From the NCBI GenBank assembly GCA_013364255.1, contig CP054936.1, positions 6,032,353 to 6,096,352 on the forward strand: a stretch of 64,000 bases of DNA, given 5' to 3'. This DNA is from Streptomyces seoulensis (GTDB lineage Bacteria; Actinomycetota; Actinomycetes; Streptomycetales; Streptomycetaceae). This document shows positions 16,595 to 24,986 of the stretch, in pieces; the stretch's first letter is position 1; the number at the start of each line of letters is the position of its first letter. Made by a program: the position numbers and the translations under genes. A model generated the notes under the pieces. It made no database searches. It was not told the origin of the DNA and saw only the letters and a program-made list of their open reading frames with translations.

Positions 16595-17023
16595 CTATCC
16601 CACCCCCTCGCCCCCCTCGACCCCCTCGACCACCTCGACCCGCACCCCAGCCCGCACCCCCCACCCCGCCATCGCCCCCGCCGCCGCCTCCAGGACGTGG
16701 CGGGAGCGGAGGCGGGGACGGCCCAGGCGGCCCGGCTCCATGGTGACCACGGCGAGGACGCGCAGACGGCGGTCGAGGTAGGCGACGTCGATGGGGATAC
16801 GCATGCGGAAGGTGTGGATGCTGTTCGCGGGGGAGAGGAGCAGCACCCCGTCGACCGCGTCCCGGCCCAGCAGACCCTTCGTGCGGGCACGGTAGGAAGT
16901 CGCCAGTTCGAGGGAAACCACAGTCCGAGCGGAGCCCCCCGACCCACCACTACCGTCACCGCCACCACTGCCGTCACCGTGCACGATCAACTGCCCCCGC
17001 CCGTCCCGCCAGCGCCCCGCCAT
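16595..17023 (-). CDS. DUF192 protein
   Basis: A 142-residue protein containing the DUF192 core: YRARTKGLLGRDAVDGVLLL, then NSIHTFRMRIPIDVAYLD, where the small TF/H motif is family-defining, and GRPRLRSRHVLEAAAG. It has a Gly/Ser-rich N-terminal insertion (residues 17-31) and a Val/Glu/Gly-rich tail made of short repeats. In Streptomyces and relatives a DUF192 gene often sits beside Tad genes, although its role there is not known. It lies on the opposite strand, between the OmpA gene and the prepilin peptidase gene. Confidence 0.85.
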   Translation of the reverse strand: MAGRWRDGRGQLIVHGDGSGGGDGSGGSGGSARTVVSLELATSYRARTKGLLGRDAVDGVLLLSPANSIHTFRMRIPIDVAYLDRRLRVLAVVTMEPGRLGRPRLRSRHVLEAAAGAMAGWGVRAGVRVEVVEGVEGGEGVG

Positions 17024-17139
17024 CCCTCAGCCGCCTCTCCCCGTCCTGACCCCGCATCCCGAAGCCGACCGACCGTATCCACAACGCCGTAGGGCTGACA
17101 TGGGTCCAGGGGCCCATGCCCCGTACGGCCCGGCCGCAC

Positions 17140-17145
17140 TAGGGT
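17140..17145 (+). promoter_or_regulatory. -10-like TAGGGT, probable leaderless transcript of the prepilin peptidase gene
   Basis: TAGGGT ends six bases before the GTG start at 17152. This spacing would place the transcription start on the start codon. The same geometry recurs at seven other genes in this window. Confidence 0.55.
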
Positions 17146-17151
17146 CCCCGC

Positions 17152-18024
17152 GTGCGCGTACTACTGATCGTCGTCGCCGCCCTGTGGGGCGCGGGAGCAG
17201 GGCTGCTGGTGCCCCGGGCCGCGCACCGGCTGTCGGTCGAGCCCGAACGGCCCTGGCGCGGGGAGTGCCCCGCCGGACACCCGATCACGGGATCGCTCGG
17301 CGGCTGGATCGGCCGAGCGAGGTGCACCGGCGCCTCACCGGAAGCCGACGGCGACCGCACCGCCCCCACGACCGACCCCCCTGCCGCCGCCGACGCCCCC
17401 AGCGAACCAGCGGACCGCACCACACCAGCGGACCGCACCCCCGCAGCGGACCGCACCACCGCCGCGGACTGCACCGCATACGGCCCCAGCACCCCCCGCA
17501 CCGCCACCGTCACCGCCCTCGTCTGCGCCGCGCTGGCCGCCGCCACCGGACCCCGCCCGGAAGCGGCGGTCTGGCTGCTCGCCGCACCGGCCGGTGTACT
17601 GCTGGCCCTCGTGGACCTGCGCGTGCACCGGCTGCCGGACGTGCTGACCCTGCCGCTGGCCGCCGCCACCGCCGTCCTGCTCGGCCTCGCCGCCCCGCTG
17701 CCCACCGCCGGCGGCTCCTGGAGCACCGCCCTGCTCGGCGGACTCGCCCTGAGCGCCGCCTACTTCGCGCTCTTCCTCCTCCACCCGTCCGGCATGGGCT
17801 TCGGCGACGTGAAACTGGCGTTGGCGCTGGGGGCGGCGCTGGGCTGGTACGGGTGGCCGGCGGTGATCCTGGGCGGCCTCGCCGGACTGCTCTACGGCTC
17901 CGTCTACGGATTCGGGCTCGTCGCCCTGCGCCGGGCGGGCCGCAAGTCCGCGATCCCGTTGGGACCGTTCATGCTCGGCGGGACGCTCACCGCCCTCCTG
18001 CTGGCCGCCTCCACCCTCCCCTGA
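17152..18024 (+). CDS. tadV: Type IV (A24) prepilin peptidase of the Tad system
   Basis: 290 residues with several membrane helices. The two catalytic aspartates of aspartic prepilin peptidases are visible: one in LALVDLRVHRLPD and one in GMGFGDVKLALALG. It should cleave the leaders of the Flp pilin and the TadE-like pseudopilins at the cytoplasmic membrane face. The N-terminal half is odd. Where N-methylating peptidases have a Cys-rich domain, only scattered cysteines remain (GECPAGHP, RARCTG, ADCTA), within a hydrophilic stretch that contains a 6-residue tandem repeat. A peptidase without methylase activity is therefore likely, as in other TadV proteins. The GTG start follows a -10-like hexamer at leaderless spacing. 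Confidence 0.92.
   Translation: MRVLLIVVAALWGAGAGLLVPRAAHRLSVEPERPWRGECPAGHPITGSLGGWIGRARCTGASPEADGDRTAPTTDPPAAADAPSEPADRTTPADRTPAADRTTAADCTAYGPSTPRTATVTALVCAALAAATGPRPEAAVWLLAAPAGVLLALVDLRVHRLPDVLTLPLAAATAVLLGLAAPLPTAGGSWSTALLGGLALSAAYFALFLLHPSGMGFGDVKLALALGAALGWYGWPAVILGGLAGLLYGSVYGFGLVALRRAGRKSAIPLGPFMLGGTLTALLLAASTLP
17407..17478 (+). repeat. In-frame 18-bp tandem repeat in the prepilin peptidase gene
   Basis: Four copies of an 18-bp unit encode PADRTT, PADRTP, AADRTT and AADCTA. The copies keep the frame and lie in the hydrophilic loop between the first and second membrane helices. Confidence 0.85.
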
Positions 18025-18122
18025 CCACGACCACGACTCTCACCACGGCAACCTGCCGCACCCCCACCCACCCCGTAGATAAAAAGAGGCGGACCACCCC
18101 ACCCCCCTGGGACGATCTCCCC

Positions 18123-18965
18123 ATGCCCCACCACCCACCCGCACCCGGCCCCGCCCCCCGCCCCGCGCCACCCACCCCCAGCCCCGCCCCCTCCCCGACC
18201 TCCTTCGAAGCCCTCGTCGCCGAGGGGGCCGCAGTGCCCACCGAAGGATGGGACTTCTCGTGGTTCGCGGGACGGGCCACCGAGGCGCGGCCGTCCTGGG
18301 GGTACGCCGTGTCGCTGGCGGGGCGGCTGGCCGGTGCGGACGCCGCGCTCGACCTGGACACCGGCGGCGGCGAGGTCCTGGACTTCGCCCTCGGCCGGGC
18401 CGCGCGCGCCCCCGCCCTCCTGGCCGCCACCGAACCCTGGGCGCCCAACGTGGCCGAGGCCACCGAACTGCTGCGCCCGCGCGGAGTGGTGGTCGTCGCC
18501 GTGCCGCAGGACGCGCCGCTGCCGTTCGCGGACGGCGCGTTCGACCTCGTGAGCAGCCGGCACCCGGTCCGCCCCCACTGGAGCGAGATCGCCCGCGTGC
18601 TGCGGCCCGGCGGCGCCTACTTCGCCCAGCACGTCGGGCCGGCCAGCGTCTTCGAACTGGTCGAGTACTTCCTCGGGCCGCAGCCCGAGGAGGTCCGCAC
18701 CGCCCGGCACCCCGACCGGGAGCGGGCCGCCGCGGAGGCGGCCGGGCTGGAGGTCGTCGGCCTGCGCGCCGAGCGCCTGCGGACGGAGTTCCACGACATC
18801 GCCGCCGTCGTGCACTTCCTGCGCAAGGTGGTCTGGATGGTCCCCGGCTTCACGGTCGAGGCGTACGAGCCCGCGCTGCGGGCGCTGCACGAACGGATCG
18901 GCGCCGAGGGCCCGTTCGTGGCGCACAGCACCCGCCATCTCGTCGAGGCCCGAAAGCCCCGCTGA
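18123..18965 (+). CDS. SAM-dependent class I methyltransferase
   Basis: 280 residues. A Pro-rich N-terminal tail (about 1-30) precedes a Rossmann-type methyltransferase fold. The SAM loop is DLDTGGGEVLDFAL, the acidic residue at the end of the second strand follows as LAATEPW, and later motifs are DAPLPFADGAFDLVSSRHPV and IARVLRPGGAYFAQHVG. The substrate cannot be inferred. The gene lies about 100 bp after the prepilin peptidase gene, but nothing suggests a joint function. GACGAT ends six bases before the ATG, so a leaderless transcript is possible; there is no good RBS. Confidence 0.88.
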   Translation: MPHHPPAPGPAPRPAPPTPSPAPSPTSFEALVAEGAAVPTEGWDFSWFAGRATEARPSWGYAVSLAGRLAGADAALDLDTGGGEVLDFALGRAARAPALLAATEPWAPNVAEATELLRPRGVVVVAVPQDAPLPFADGAFDLVSSRHPVRPHWSEIARVLRPGGAYFAQHVGPASVFELVEYFLGPQPEEVRTARHPDRERAAAEAAGLEVVGLRAERLRTEFHDIAAVVHFLRKVVWMVPGFTVEAYEPALRALHERIGAEGPFVAHSTRHLVEARKPR

Positions 18966-19656
18966 GCGCCCCGGCGCACGGGCCGGACGCGCACAGTTTC
19001 CACATTGTTACCGCCCGCCCCTCCCGTCACCCGCACGGCTCACGTAAGTTCAGACCAATGGAATTCGCGTGAGCAAAGCTGCGCGAGCGGCATCGCGCAG
19101 TGGAGGGGGCTGCGCGACGCCGCACCCCCGGCCGACGAGAGCTTTCCGCCCTCCGGACGGCCCCGGCGGACCGCCGCCGACGTCAAGCGGACGTTCGCTG
19201 GCGGGTCGCCCGGACGAGGGACGCGAGGATAAGCCGCCAAACCTCACTCAGATGGCGCAAAGCCTATGGTTCCCGTCCCATCCCACCCACTTTTCCTGTG
19301 AATCTGCTGTGATCCGGCCATGATCGGGCATGGAATCACGGCTTCCACGTCCCCTTCGGCGTTGCCGGGCGACTCCGGAGAGTAGTTGTGGCGCGCCGGG
19401 GGACGCGGCATCACTTACGAAGGGTTATGGTGGAAACCCCCCCTCGGGCCGGTCCGTCTCCCCCCCACGGACCGGCCCGTTTCTTTTACGAGCCACGGGG
19501 GGCCCGCCTGATACAGCCGTACGCTCGTTGGGGGGCCTGGGCGAGCCGGGGGTAGGCTTCGCCCCCGGGGACCGATCCACGGACGAGGCCGCCGCACGGA
19601 CAGGGACTTGCCCCCGGCCGCGCCTGTCCGACCCACACGGAGGGGCTGACGAACAC
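18966..19656 (+). other. 690-bp spacer with strong intrinsic terminator upstream of the isoprenyl synthase gene
   Basis: No supportable protein gene. The plus strand contains several GC-rich hairpin-forming stretches and, at 19445-19486, a terminator with a real U-tract, unusual for this genome. TTGTGG and TTACGA/TTATGG hexamers near 19387-19430 could form a promoter firing just before the terminator. The stretch may encode a small RNA or a regulated leader for the downstream gene. Confidence 0.5.
19445..19486 (+). terminator. Intrinsic terminator (13-bp stem, U-tract)
   Basis: Perfect 13-bp arms at 19445-19457 and 19466-19478 enclose a C-rich loop and are followed by TTTCTTTT. It lies 171 bp before the uppS-like start and 480 bp after the methyltransferase stop. 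It is either the 3' end of an upstream transcript or an attenuator. Confidence 0.88.
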
Positions 19657-20430
19657 GTGAACCTGCGCGACAAGCTGCGTGGCCTGCTAGTGGGGCTGTA
19701 CGCGCGCCGGGTGGAAGGCCACCTGGACCACGCTCAGGTGCCCAAGCACATCGGCGTGATCATGGACGGCAACCGGCGCTGGGCGAAGGCGTCGGGCTCC
19801 TCCACCCTGCACGGTCACCGGGCCGGGGCGGACAAGATCGAGGAGTTCCTCGGCTGGTGCTCCGAGACGGACGTCGAGGTCGTCACCCTCTGGCTGCTGT
19901 CCACGGACAACTTCGACCGTCCCGCCGACGAGCTGGTTCCGCTGCTCGGCATCATCGAGGACGTCGTGCGCACCCTGGCCGCCGACGGCCGCTGGCGCGT
20001 GCACCACGTCGGCACCAGGGACCTGCTGCCCTCGGGCATGCAGGCCGCCCTGAAGGAGGCCGAGACGGCCACCGCCGAGGTCGAGGGAATACTGGTCAAC
20101 GTCGCCATCGGCTACGGCGGCCGGCAGGAGATCGCCGACGCCGTGCGCTCCATGCTCCACGACGCCCACGACCGGGGCGTGCCGATGGCGGACCTCGCCG
20201 AGGCCGTCGACGTCGACATGATCGGCCGGCACCTCTACACCAAGGCCCAGCCTGACCCGGACCTGGTGATCCGCACCAGCGGTGAGCAGCGGCTGTCCGG
20301 CTTCATGCTCTGGCAGACCGCGCATTCGGAGTACTACTTCTGCGAGGTCTTCTGGCCGGCCTTCCGCAAGGTCGACTTCCTGCGCGCCCTGCGCGACTAC
20401 GCGGCCCGCCACCGCCGCTTCGGCGGCTGA
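19657..20430 (+). CDS. uppS: Isoprenyl (cis-prenyl) diphosphate synthase, UppS family
   Basis: 257 residues. The cis-prenyltransferase signatures are intact: HIGVIMDGNRRWAK (with the catalytic Asp), then HRAGADKIEEFL, LWLLSTDNF, and near the end DLVIRTSGEQRLSGFMLWQ with EYYFCEVFWPAF. It elongates allylic diphosphates with isopentenyl diphosphate in the cis configuration, giving the lipid carrier for cell wall synthesis or a related short polyprenyl product. GTG 19657 is chosen because the protein then begins with the usual NLRDKLRGLL; GGAGGGG lies 11 bases upstream, a rather long spacing. Streptomyces usually has more than one such gene, so essentiality cannot be assumed. Confidence 0.94.
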   Translation: MNLRDKLRGLLVGLYARRVEGHLDHAQVPKHIGVIMDGNRRWAKASGSSTLHGHRAGADKIEEFLGWCSETDVEVVTLWLLSTDNFDRPADELVPLLGIIEDVVRTLAADGRWRVHHVGTRDLLPSGMQAALKEAETATAEVEGILVNVAIGYGGRQEIADAVRSMLHDAHDRGVPMADLAEAVDVDMIGRHLYTKAQPDPDLVIRTSGEQRLSGFMLWQTAHSEYYFCEVFWPAFRKVDFLRALRDYAARHRRFGG

Positions 20431-21001
20431 CCCCACCCCGAGCCCCCTCGCGGCGCCCCACTTCCCGAAGCTGCCCCCCGCACGCCCCGCCCCCCATGGC
20501 CCGCAGCCGCCATCCGACGGGAGCGGGCCGTGGTGGTACGTCCAATGCCCGCCGCATACTGCGGTCCCTCCCTACCCCAGCGAACCAGACTCAGGGCCGT
20601 ACGTCCGTGCGCGGCGGGCTGGACGTACCACCACGGCCCCGACCCACCACGCACCCCCAGGCGCACCGGCCCAGCCACTCCCCGCACCCACGGCACCCCA
20701 CGGCACCCCCACCGCCCCCCTCTTCACGCGGAGTTCATCCGCGTGCCGTCGCCCGCACTTGCATGGCGGCGCATCTTGAAGGGAATAAGCCAGACAGGTC
20801 GACACCCGAACCACGGGTGTCGGATCTCAGCGGGCGGCTCGGGGCCGTCCGCCCGGGAGGCCCGTTGCACCAGCGCGACCGTGCGGTCACAGCGCGGACG
20901 AAGACGCGGCGGGCCGGTCCCCGGCCCGTGCAACGGGGCCGTCGACCGGTCCAGCTCGTCCTCGTCGCTCCCCGACCTCATCCGAGGGGGTACGTCCTTC
21001 C
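20431..21001. other. 570-bp spacer between uppS and phoH with long hairpins
   Basis: No supportable gene. It contains a 29-bp near-perfect inverted repeat (20525-20639), a shorter hairpin at about 20801-20823 (GACACCCG/CGGGTGTC) and further GC-rich complementary stretches near 20920. A CTCATCCGAGGGGG stretch just before 21002 includes the RBS of phoH. Confidence 0.55.
20525..20639. repeat. Long inverted repeat (29-bp arms, 2-nt bulge)
   Basis: Left arm 20525-20555 and right arm 20611-20639. The outer 20 bp of each (GGGCCGTGGTGGTACGTCCA and its complement) are perfect. After a 2-base bulge (AT) in the left arm, nine more bases pair (GCCCGCCGC). The 55-nt interior contains a further partial copy, GGGCCGTACGTCC. 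The arm structure resembles a miniature inverted-repeat element or a very stable RNA hairpin. No coding sequence lies inside. Confidence 0.85.
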
Positions 21002-22327
21002 GTGGTGACCAGCACAAAGCGCCCCAAGCCAGACCGGCGCACCTACGTTGTCGACACCAGCGTCCTGCTGGCGGACCCGAACGCCCTGACCCGTTTCGAC
21101 GAGCACGAAGTCGTGCTCCCCGTCGTCGTGGTCACGGAACTGGAGGCCAAGCGGCACCATCCCGAACTCGGCTACTTCGCCCGGCAGGCCCTGCGCCTGC
21201 TGGACGACTACCGGGTCCGGCACGGCCGCCTCGACGCCCCCATCCCGATCGGGGACCTCGGCGGAACGATGCGGGTCGAGCTCAACCACTCGGACCCCAG
21301 CGTGCTGCCCAGCGGCTACCGCCTGGGGGACAACGACTCCCGCATCCTCGCGGTCGCCCGCAACCTCCAGGCCGAGGGGCACGACGTCACCGTCGTCTCC
21401 AAGGACCTGCCGCTGCGGATCAAGGCGTCGTCCGTGGGACTCCTCGCCGAGGAGTACCGCGCCGAACTCGCCATCACCGACTCCTCCGGCTGGACCGGCA
21501 TGTCCGAGCTCACCCTTCCGGGCGAACAGGTGGACATCCTCTTCGAGGAGGGCCGCGTCCACGCCCCGGAGGCGGCCGGACTGCCCGTGCACACGGGCCT
21601 GACGATCCAGTCGGAGCGCGGCCGGGCCCTGGGCCGGGTCACGCCCGAGGGCGACGTCCGGCTGGTGCGCGGCGACCGGGAGGCGTTCGGCATCAAGGGC
21701 AGGAGCGCCGAGCAGCGGATCGCGCTCGACCTGCTGCTCGACCCGGACGTCGGGATCGTGTCGATGGGCGGCCGGGCCGGCACCGGCAAGTCGGCGCTGG
21801 CGCTGTGCGCGGGCCTGGAGGCGGTGCTGGAGCGCCGTCAGCACCAGAAGGTGATGGTGTTCCGGCCGCTGTACGCGGTGGGCGGGCAGGAGCTGGGCTA
21901 TCTGCCCGGCTCCGAGGCGGAGAAGATGAGCCCGTGGGCGCAGGCCGTCTTCGACACGCTCTCGGCGGTGACCTCCCGCGAGGTCATCGAGGAGGTCACC
22001 GCGCGCGGCATGCTGGAGGTGCTGCCGCTCACCCACATCCGGGGCCGGTCGCTGCACGACGCGTTCGTCATCGTGGACGAGGCCCAGTCCCTGGAACGCA
22101 ACGTCCTGCTGACGGTGCTGTCCCGGATCGGCGCCAACTCGCGGGTCGTGCTGACCCATGACGTGGCGCAGCGGGACAACCTGAGGGTCGGCCGCTACGA
22201 CGGCGTGGTCGCCGTGGTGGAGAAGCTGAAGGGGCATCCGCTCTTCGCGCACGTCACGCTGAACCGGTCCGAGAGGTCCCAGATCGCCGCGCTTGTGACC
22301 GAAATGCTGGAGGACGGTCATATCTGA
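21002..22327 (+). CDS. PIN-PhoH family ATPase/ribonuclease-like protein
   Basis: 441 residues: an N-terminal PIN domain (about 12-140; TYVVDTSVLLADPNAL, with the further acidic residues VVTELEAK and GDNDSRILAVA) and a C-terminal PhoH ATPase (about 235-440) with Walker A GGRAGTGKSALA (Lys263), Walker B AFVIVDEAQSLE and motif SRVVLTHD. This is the PhoH2-type fusion, known in mycobacteria to have RNA helicase and RNase activity. The start is GTG 21002 (GTG 21005 would also serve) with GAGGGGG upstream. No antitoxin partner is visible immediately upstream, unlike mycobacterial phoAT-phoH2. Confidence 0.92.
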   Translation: MVTSTKRPKPDRRTYVVDTSVLLADPNALTRFDEHEVVLPVVVVTELEAKRHHPELGYFARQALRLLDDYRVRHGRLDAPIPIGDLGGTMRVELNHSDPSVLPSGYRLGDNDSRILAVARNLQAEGHDVTVVSKDLPLRIKASSVGLLAEEYRAELAITDSSGWTGMSELTLPGEQVDILFEEGRVHAPEAAGLPVHTGLTIQSERGRALGRVTPEGDVRLVRGDREAFGIKGRSAEQRIALDLLLDPDVGIVSMGGRAGTGKSALALCAGLEAVLERRQHQKVMVFRPLYAVGGQELGYLPGSEAEKMSPWAQAVFDTLSAVTSREVIEEVTARGMLEVLPLTHIRGRSLHDAFVIVDEAQSLERNVLLTVLSRIGANSRVVLTHDVAQRDNLRVGRYDGVVAVVEKLKGHPLFAHVTLNRSERSQIAALVTEMLEDGHI

Positions 22328-22741
22328 GCGCATCCGCTCCACTTGGGGCGGATGAGGGAACGTCACGCCGTCCGGGAAAGGCCGAGAGCCTAGCCGGGCG
22401 GCGCTGTCGTGTGCGGGTGTTTCACGGAATCCCGTAGGCCAAACGAGATGTGAGCTTTCACACGCAACTCGGAATTGCCACTCCGCGTCGGGTTACGGCA
22501 GAGTCTGAGTCCTGTCAGGCCCCGCATACGACACAGGTGTACCCCCAGCGGTACGGCACCACTCGATTCACCCCAACTCCACAGCGTCGTCGTATGCCGC
22601 CCGAGCACCACGCGGCGCTCCCGTCACGGGAGTTGCCCATCGGGCCCGCGCCTCCGTGACCCGAAGTTGGGAGGCCAGTGCCAGGGGGCACGATTGCGTC
22701 CGCCAGGGTCACCGAAGCGGGCGATGCTGGAAGGAAACCGT
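22328..22741 (+). other. 414-bp leader/spacer before the lytic transglycosylase gene
   Basis: No gene. A hairpin (CATCCGC/GCGGATG, 22332-22355) just after the phoH stop may terminate phoH. Further on GTGACCC (near 22656) can pair with GGGTCAC (near 22705), which would bring the region just before the RBS into a long stem. Streptomyces cell-wall hydrolase genes can carry c-di-AMP (ydaO) riboswitches, but I did not find that family's conserved blocks here. Confidence 0.4.
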
Positions 22742-23440
22742 GTGAGCCGGATCTCGGTCCGGGGATTCGCAGTGGCCTCCGCCACCGCGGTCACCGCTGT
22801 CGGTAGCGTCGTGGGCGTTGCCTCGGGCAGTGTCGCCCAGAACAACGACGCCGAAGCGGCGCCGGCAGCCGACGCGACGCTTCTGTCGGACATCCCCGTC
22901 GGTCAGCAGGCGCAGGTGCAGACCGCATCCCTCGCCCAGCAGGCCGACGCGCAGGCCATCGCCGCCGACGCGAGCGCCAAGAAGGTTGCCGAGGAAGCGG
23001 CCCGCAAGGCCGCCGCCGAGACCGCGATCGCCAAGAAGGCCGATGCCGAGAAGGCGGCCAAGGAGGCCAAGGAGCGGGCGGAGCTCAAGGAGGCGGCCAG
23101 CCGCAGCGCGGCCCGCGACGCCTCCACCTTCACCGTCCAGAGCTCGTACTCCATCGGCCAGATCCAGGCGATGGCGCGGCAGATGGTGCCGAGCGGCCAG
23201 TTCCAGTGCTTCAGCAACATCGTGGACCACGAGTCCAGCTGGAACTACCACGCGGTCAACGCCTCCTCCGGCGCGTACGGCCTCTTCCAGGCGCTCCCGG
23301 CCGGCAAGTACTCCTCGGCCGGCGCCGACTGGCAGACCAACCCGGCCACCCAGATCAAGTGGGGCCTCAACTACATGAACGGCCGCTACGGCAGCCCGTG
23401 TGAGGCCTGGTCGTTCTGGTCGGTCAACCACTGGTACTGA
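22742..23440 (+). CDS. Secreted lytic transglycosylase (SLT domain) with coiled-coil region
   Basis: 232 residues. A signal peptide (about 1-40, ending SGSVAQ) is followed by an Ala/Lys/Glu-rich predicted coiled coil (about 75-125). The C-terminal SLT-like domain (about 140-232) has the catalytic Glu in NIVDHESSWNYHAVN and the family motifs SSGAYGLFQALPAGK and QIKWGLNYMNGRYGSP. Two cysteines (FQCFSN and SPCEAW) probably form a disulfide. It cleaves peptidoglycan glycan strands outside the membrane. GTG 22742 is favoured because GGAAGGA lies six to seven bases upstream; an ATG 18 bp earlier is less well placed. A terminator follows at 23493. Confidence 0.9.
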   Translation: MSRISVRGFAVASATAVTAVGSVVGVASGSVAQNNDAEAAPAADATLLSDIPVGQQAQVQTASLAQQADAQAIAADASAKKVAEEAARKAAAETAIAKKADAEKAAKEAKERAELKEAASRSAARDASTFTVQSSYSIGQIQAMARQMVPSGQFQCFSNIVDHESSWNYHAVNASSGAYGLFQALPAGKYSSAGADWQTNPATQIKWGLNYMNGRYGSPCEAWSFWSVNHWY

Positions 23441-23492
23441 GCCCGCCCGGCACGTCGCCGGCCCGGTTCGCCCGTGGCGCTCAACTTCGCGC

Positions 23493-23521
23493 GGCCCCTC
23501 CCCGTCCTAGGGGGAGGGGCC
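23493..23521 (+). terminator. Terminator hairpin after the transglycosylase gene
   Basis: Perfect 11-bp arms (GGCCCCTCCCC/GGGGAGGGGCC) around the loop GTCCTAG, without a clear U-tract. It separates this gene from the AI-2E transporter gene, whose own -10-like TAGCGT (23531-23536) follows. Confidence 0.75.
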
Positions 23522-23593
23522 TTCGCCATGTAGCGTCTGACGGGACTGCTCCCAGGAGGAGTGGTGGGGACGGACGGGGGAAGAGGACGGATC

Positions 23594-24955
23594 ATGTCGC
23601 GAGTGCCACGGTGGATCGGCCGGCTCGGCGCCGGGCTGACCGAAATGGGTGAGCGGTTGGACGAGCGCCGCGCCGAGGTGGAGAAGGAAGAGACCGGTAC
23701 GGAACCCGAACCGGCCACGGACACCACGGTGCTGCCCGACCATGTGACCGTCGTACCGGCCCGTCCCGATCCGGCGCAGGCCGTGCCCTGGGGGGTGCGG
23801 GTGGCCGCCGAGGCCGGCTGGCGGGTGCTGGTGCTGGCCGGCACCGTGTGGGTGCTGATGCGGGTGATCAGCGCCGTGCAGCTGGTCGTCCTCGCCTTCG
23901 TCGCCGCGCTGCTCATCACCGCCCTGATGCAGCCGACCGTGGCGCGGCTGCGCCGCTACGGCCTGCCCCGCGGACCGGCCACCGCGCTCACCGCGATCGC
24001 CGGCTTCGTCATCATGGGCCTGATCGGGTGGTTCGTGACCTGGCAGGTCATGGAGAACATCGACACGCTCTCCACCCAGATCCAGGACGGCATCGACGAG
24101 CTGCGCAAGTGGCTGCTGAACAGCCCCTTCCACGTCACCGACAAGCAGATCAACCAGATCGCCAAGAGCCTGCGCGAGGCCATCGGCGCCAACACCGACC
24201 AGATAACGTCCGCCGGCCTCGAAGGCGTGACGGTGGTGGTGGAGGCGCTGACCGGGATCCTGCTGACGATGTTCTCGACGCTGTTCCTCCTCTACGACGG
24301 CCGGCGCATCTGGGAGTGGACGCTGAAGCTGGTGCCCGCCGCGGCCCGCCCGGGCGTGGCCGGCGCCGGTCCGCGCGCCTGGCGCACGCTGACGGCGTAC
24401 GTGCGCGGCACGGTGATCGTGGCGCTCATCGACGCCATCTTCATCGGCCTCGGCATCTACTTCCTGAACGTGCCGATGGCGGTCCCGCTGGCCGTGTTCA
24501 TCTTCCTGTTCGCGTTCATCCCGCTGGTGGGCGCGGTCGTGTCGGGCGCGCTCGCGGTGGTGGTCGCGCTGGTCACCCAGGGCGTGTTCACGGCGGTGAT
24601 GGTGCTCGTGGTGGTGCTGGCGGTGCAGCAGATCGAAGGGCATGTGCTCCAGCCCTTCATCCTGGGGCGCGCGGTGCGCGTCCACCCGCTGGCGGTGGTC
24701 CTGTCCGTCGCGGCCGGCGGCATGATCGCCGGCATCGGCGGCGCGGTGGTGGCGGTGCCGCTGGTGGCGGTGACCAACACGGTGGTGGGCTATCTGCGCA
24801 AGTACTCCCACGAGCAGGCGCTGCGCCAGTCGCCGCGGCCGCACGGCGCCACCGCCTCGGCCGACGTCGCCCTGCCGGCGGCGACCGAGGGACGGCAGCC
24901 GCCGCCCGCGGAAGACACCGGGGAACGCACGGAGCCCCGCCCACCGGAGGGGTGA
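23594..24955 (+). CDS. AI-2E family (PerM/YdiK) transporter
   Basis: 453 residues with about eight membrane helices and the AI-2E exporter family core: LVVLAFVAALLITALMQPTV, then helices at about 125-145, 215-235 and 275-370, with the conserved PLAVFIFLFAFIPLVGAVVS and QQIEGHVLQPFILGRAVRVH stretches. Despite the name, members export varied small molecules or act as Na+/H+ antiporters, so the substrate is unknown. The cytosolic N-terminus (about 90 residues) is acidic. ATG 23594 has GGAAGAGGA upstream and is preferred over GTG codons at 23561-23564, which sit too close to AGGAGG. It converges with ahpD. Confidence 0.9.
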   Translation: MSRVPRWIGRLGAGLTEMGERLDERRAEVEKEETGTEPEPATDTTVLPDHVTVVPARPDPAQAVPWGVRVAAEAGWRVLVLAGTVWVLMRVISAVQLVVLAFVAALLITALMQPTVARLRRYGLPRGPATALTAIAGFVIMGLIGWFVTWQVMENIDTLSTQIQDGIDELRKWLLNSPFHVTDKQINQIAKSLREAIGANTDQITSAGLEGVTVVVEALTGILLTMFSTLFLLYDGRRIWEWTLKLVPAAARPGVAGAGPRAWRTLTAYVRGTVIVALIDAIFIGLGIYFLNVPMAVPLAVFIFLFAFIPLVGAVVSGALAVVVALVTQGVFTAVMVLVVVLAVQQIEGHVLQPFILGRAVRVHPLAVVLSVAAGGMIAGIGGAVVAVPLVAVTNTVVGYLRKYSHEQALRQSPRPHGATASADVALPAATEGRQPPPAEDTGERTEPRPPEG

Positions 24956-24986
24956 GCGGGGCCCGTGAAGGGGCGGGGCCGGCCGG

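Noticed and set aside
22440..22480. CRP-like palindrome TGTGAGCTTTCACA before the transglycosylase gene
   Set aside because: The spacing between half sites is four bases, not the six needed for a CRP site, and similar short palindromes occur by chance.
22328..22741. Possible ydaO (c-di-AMP) riboswitch before the transglycosylase gene
   Set aside because: The family's conserved blocks (GGGGAACC, GGGGTGAATC and the CCGTCAGCTAACC end) were looked for and not seen; only generic pairing is visible.
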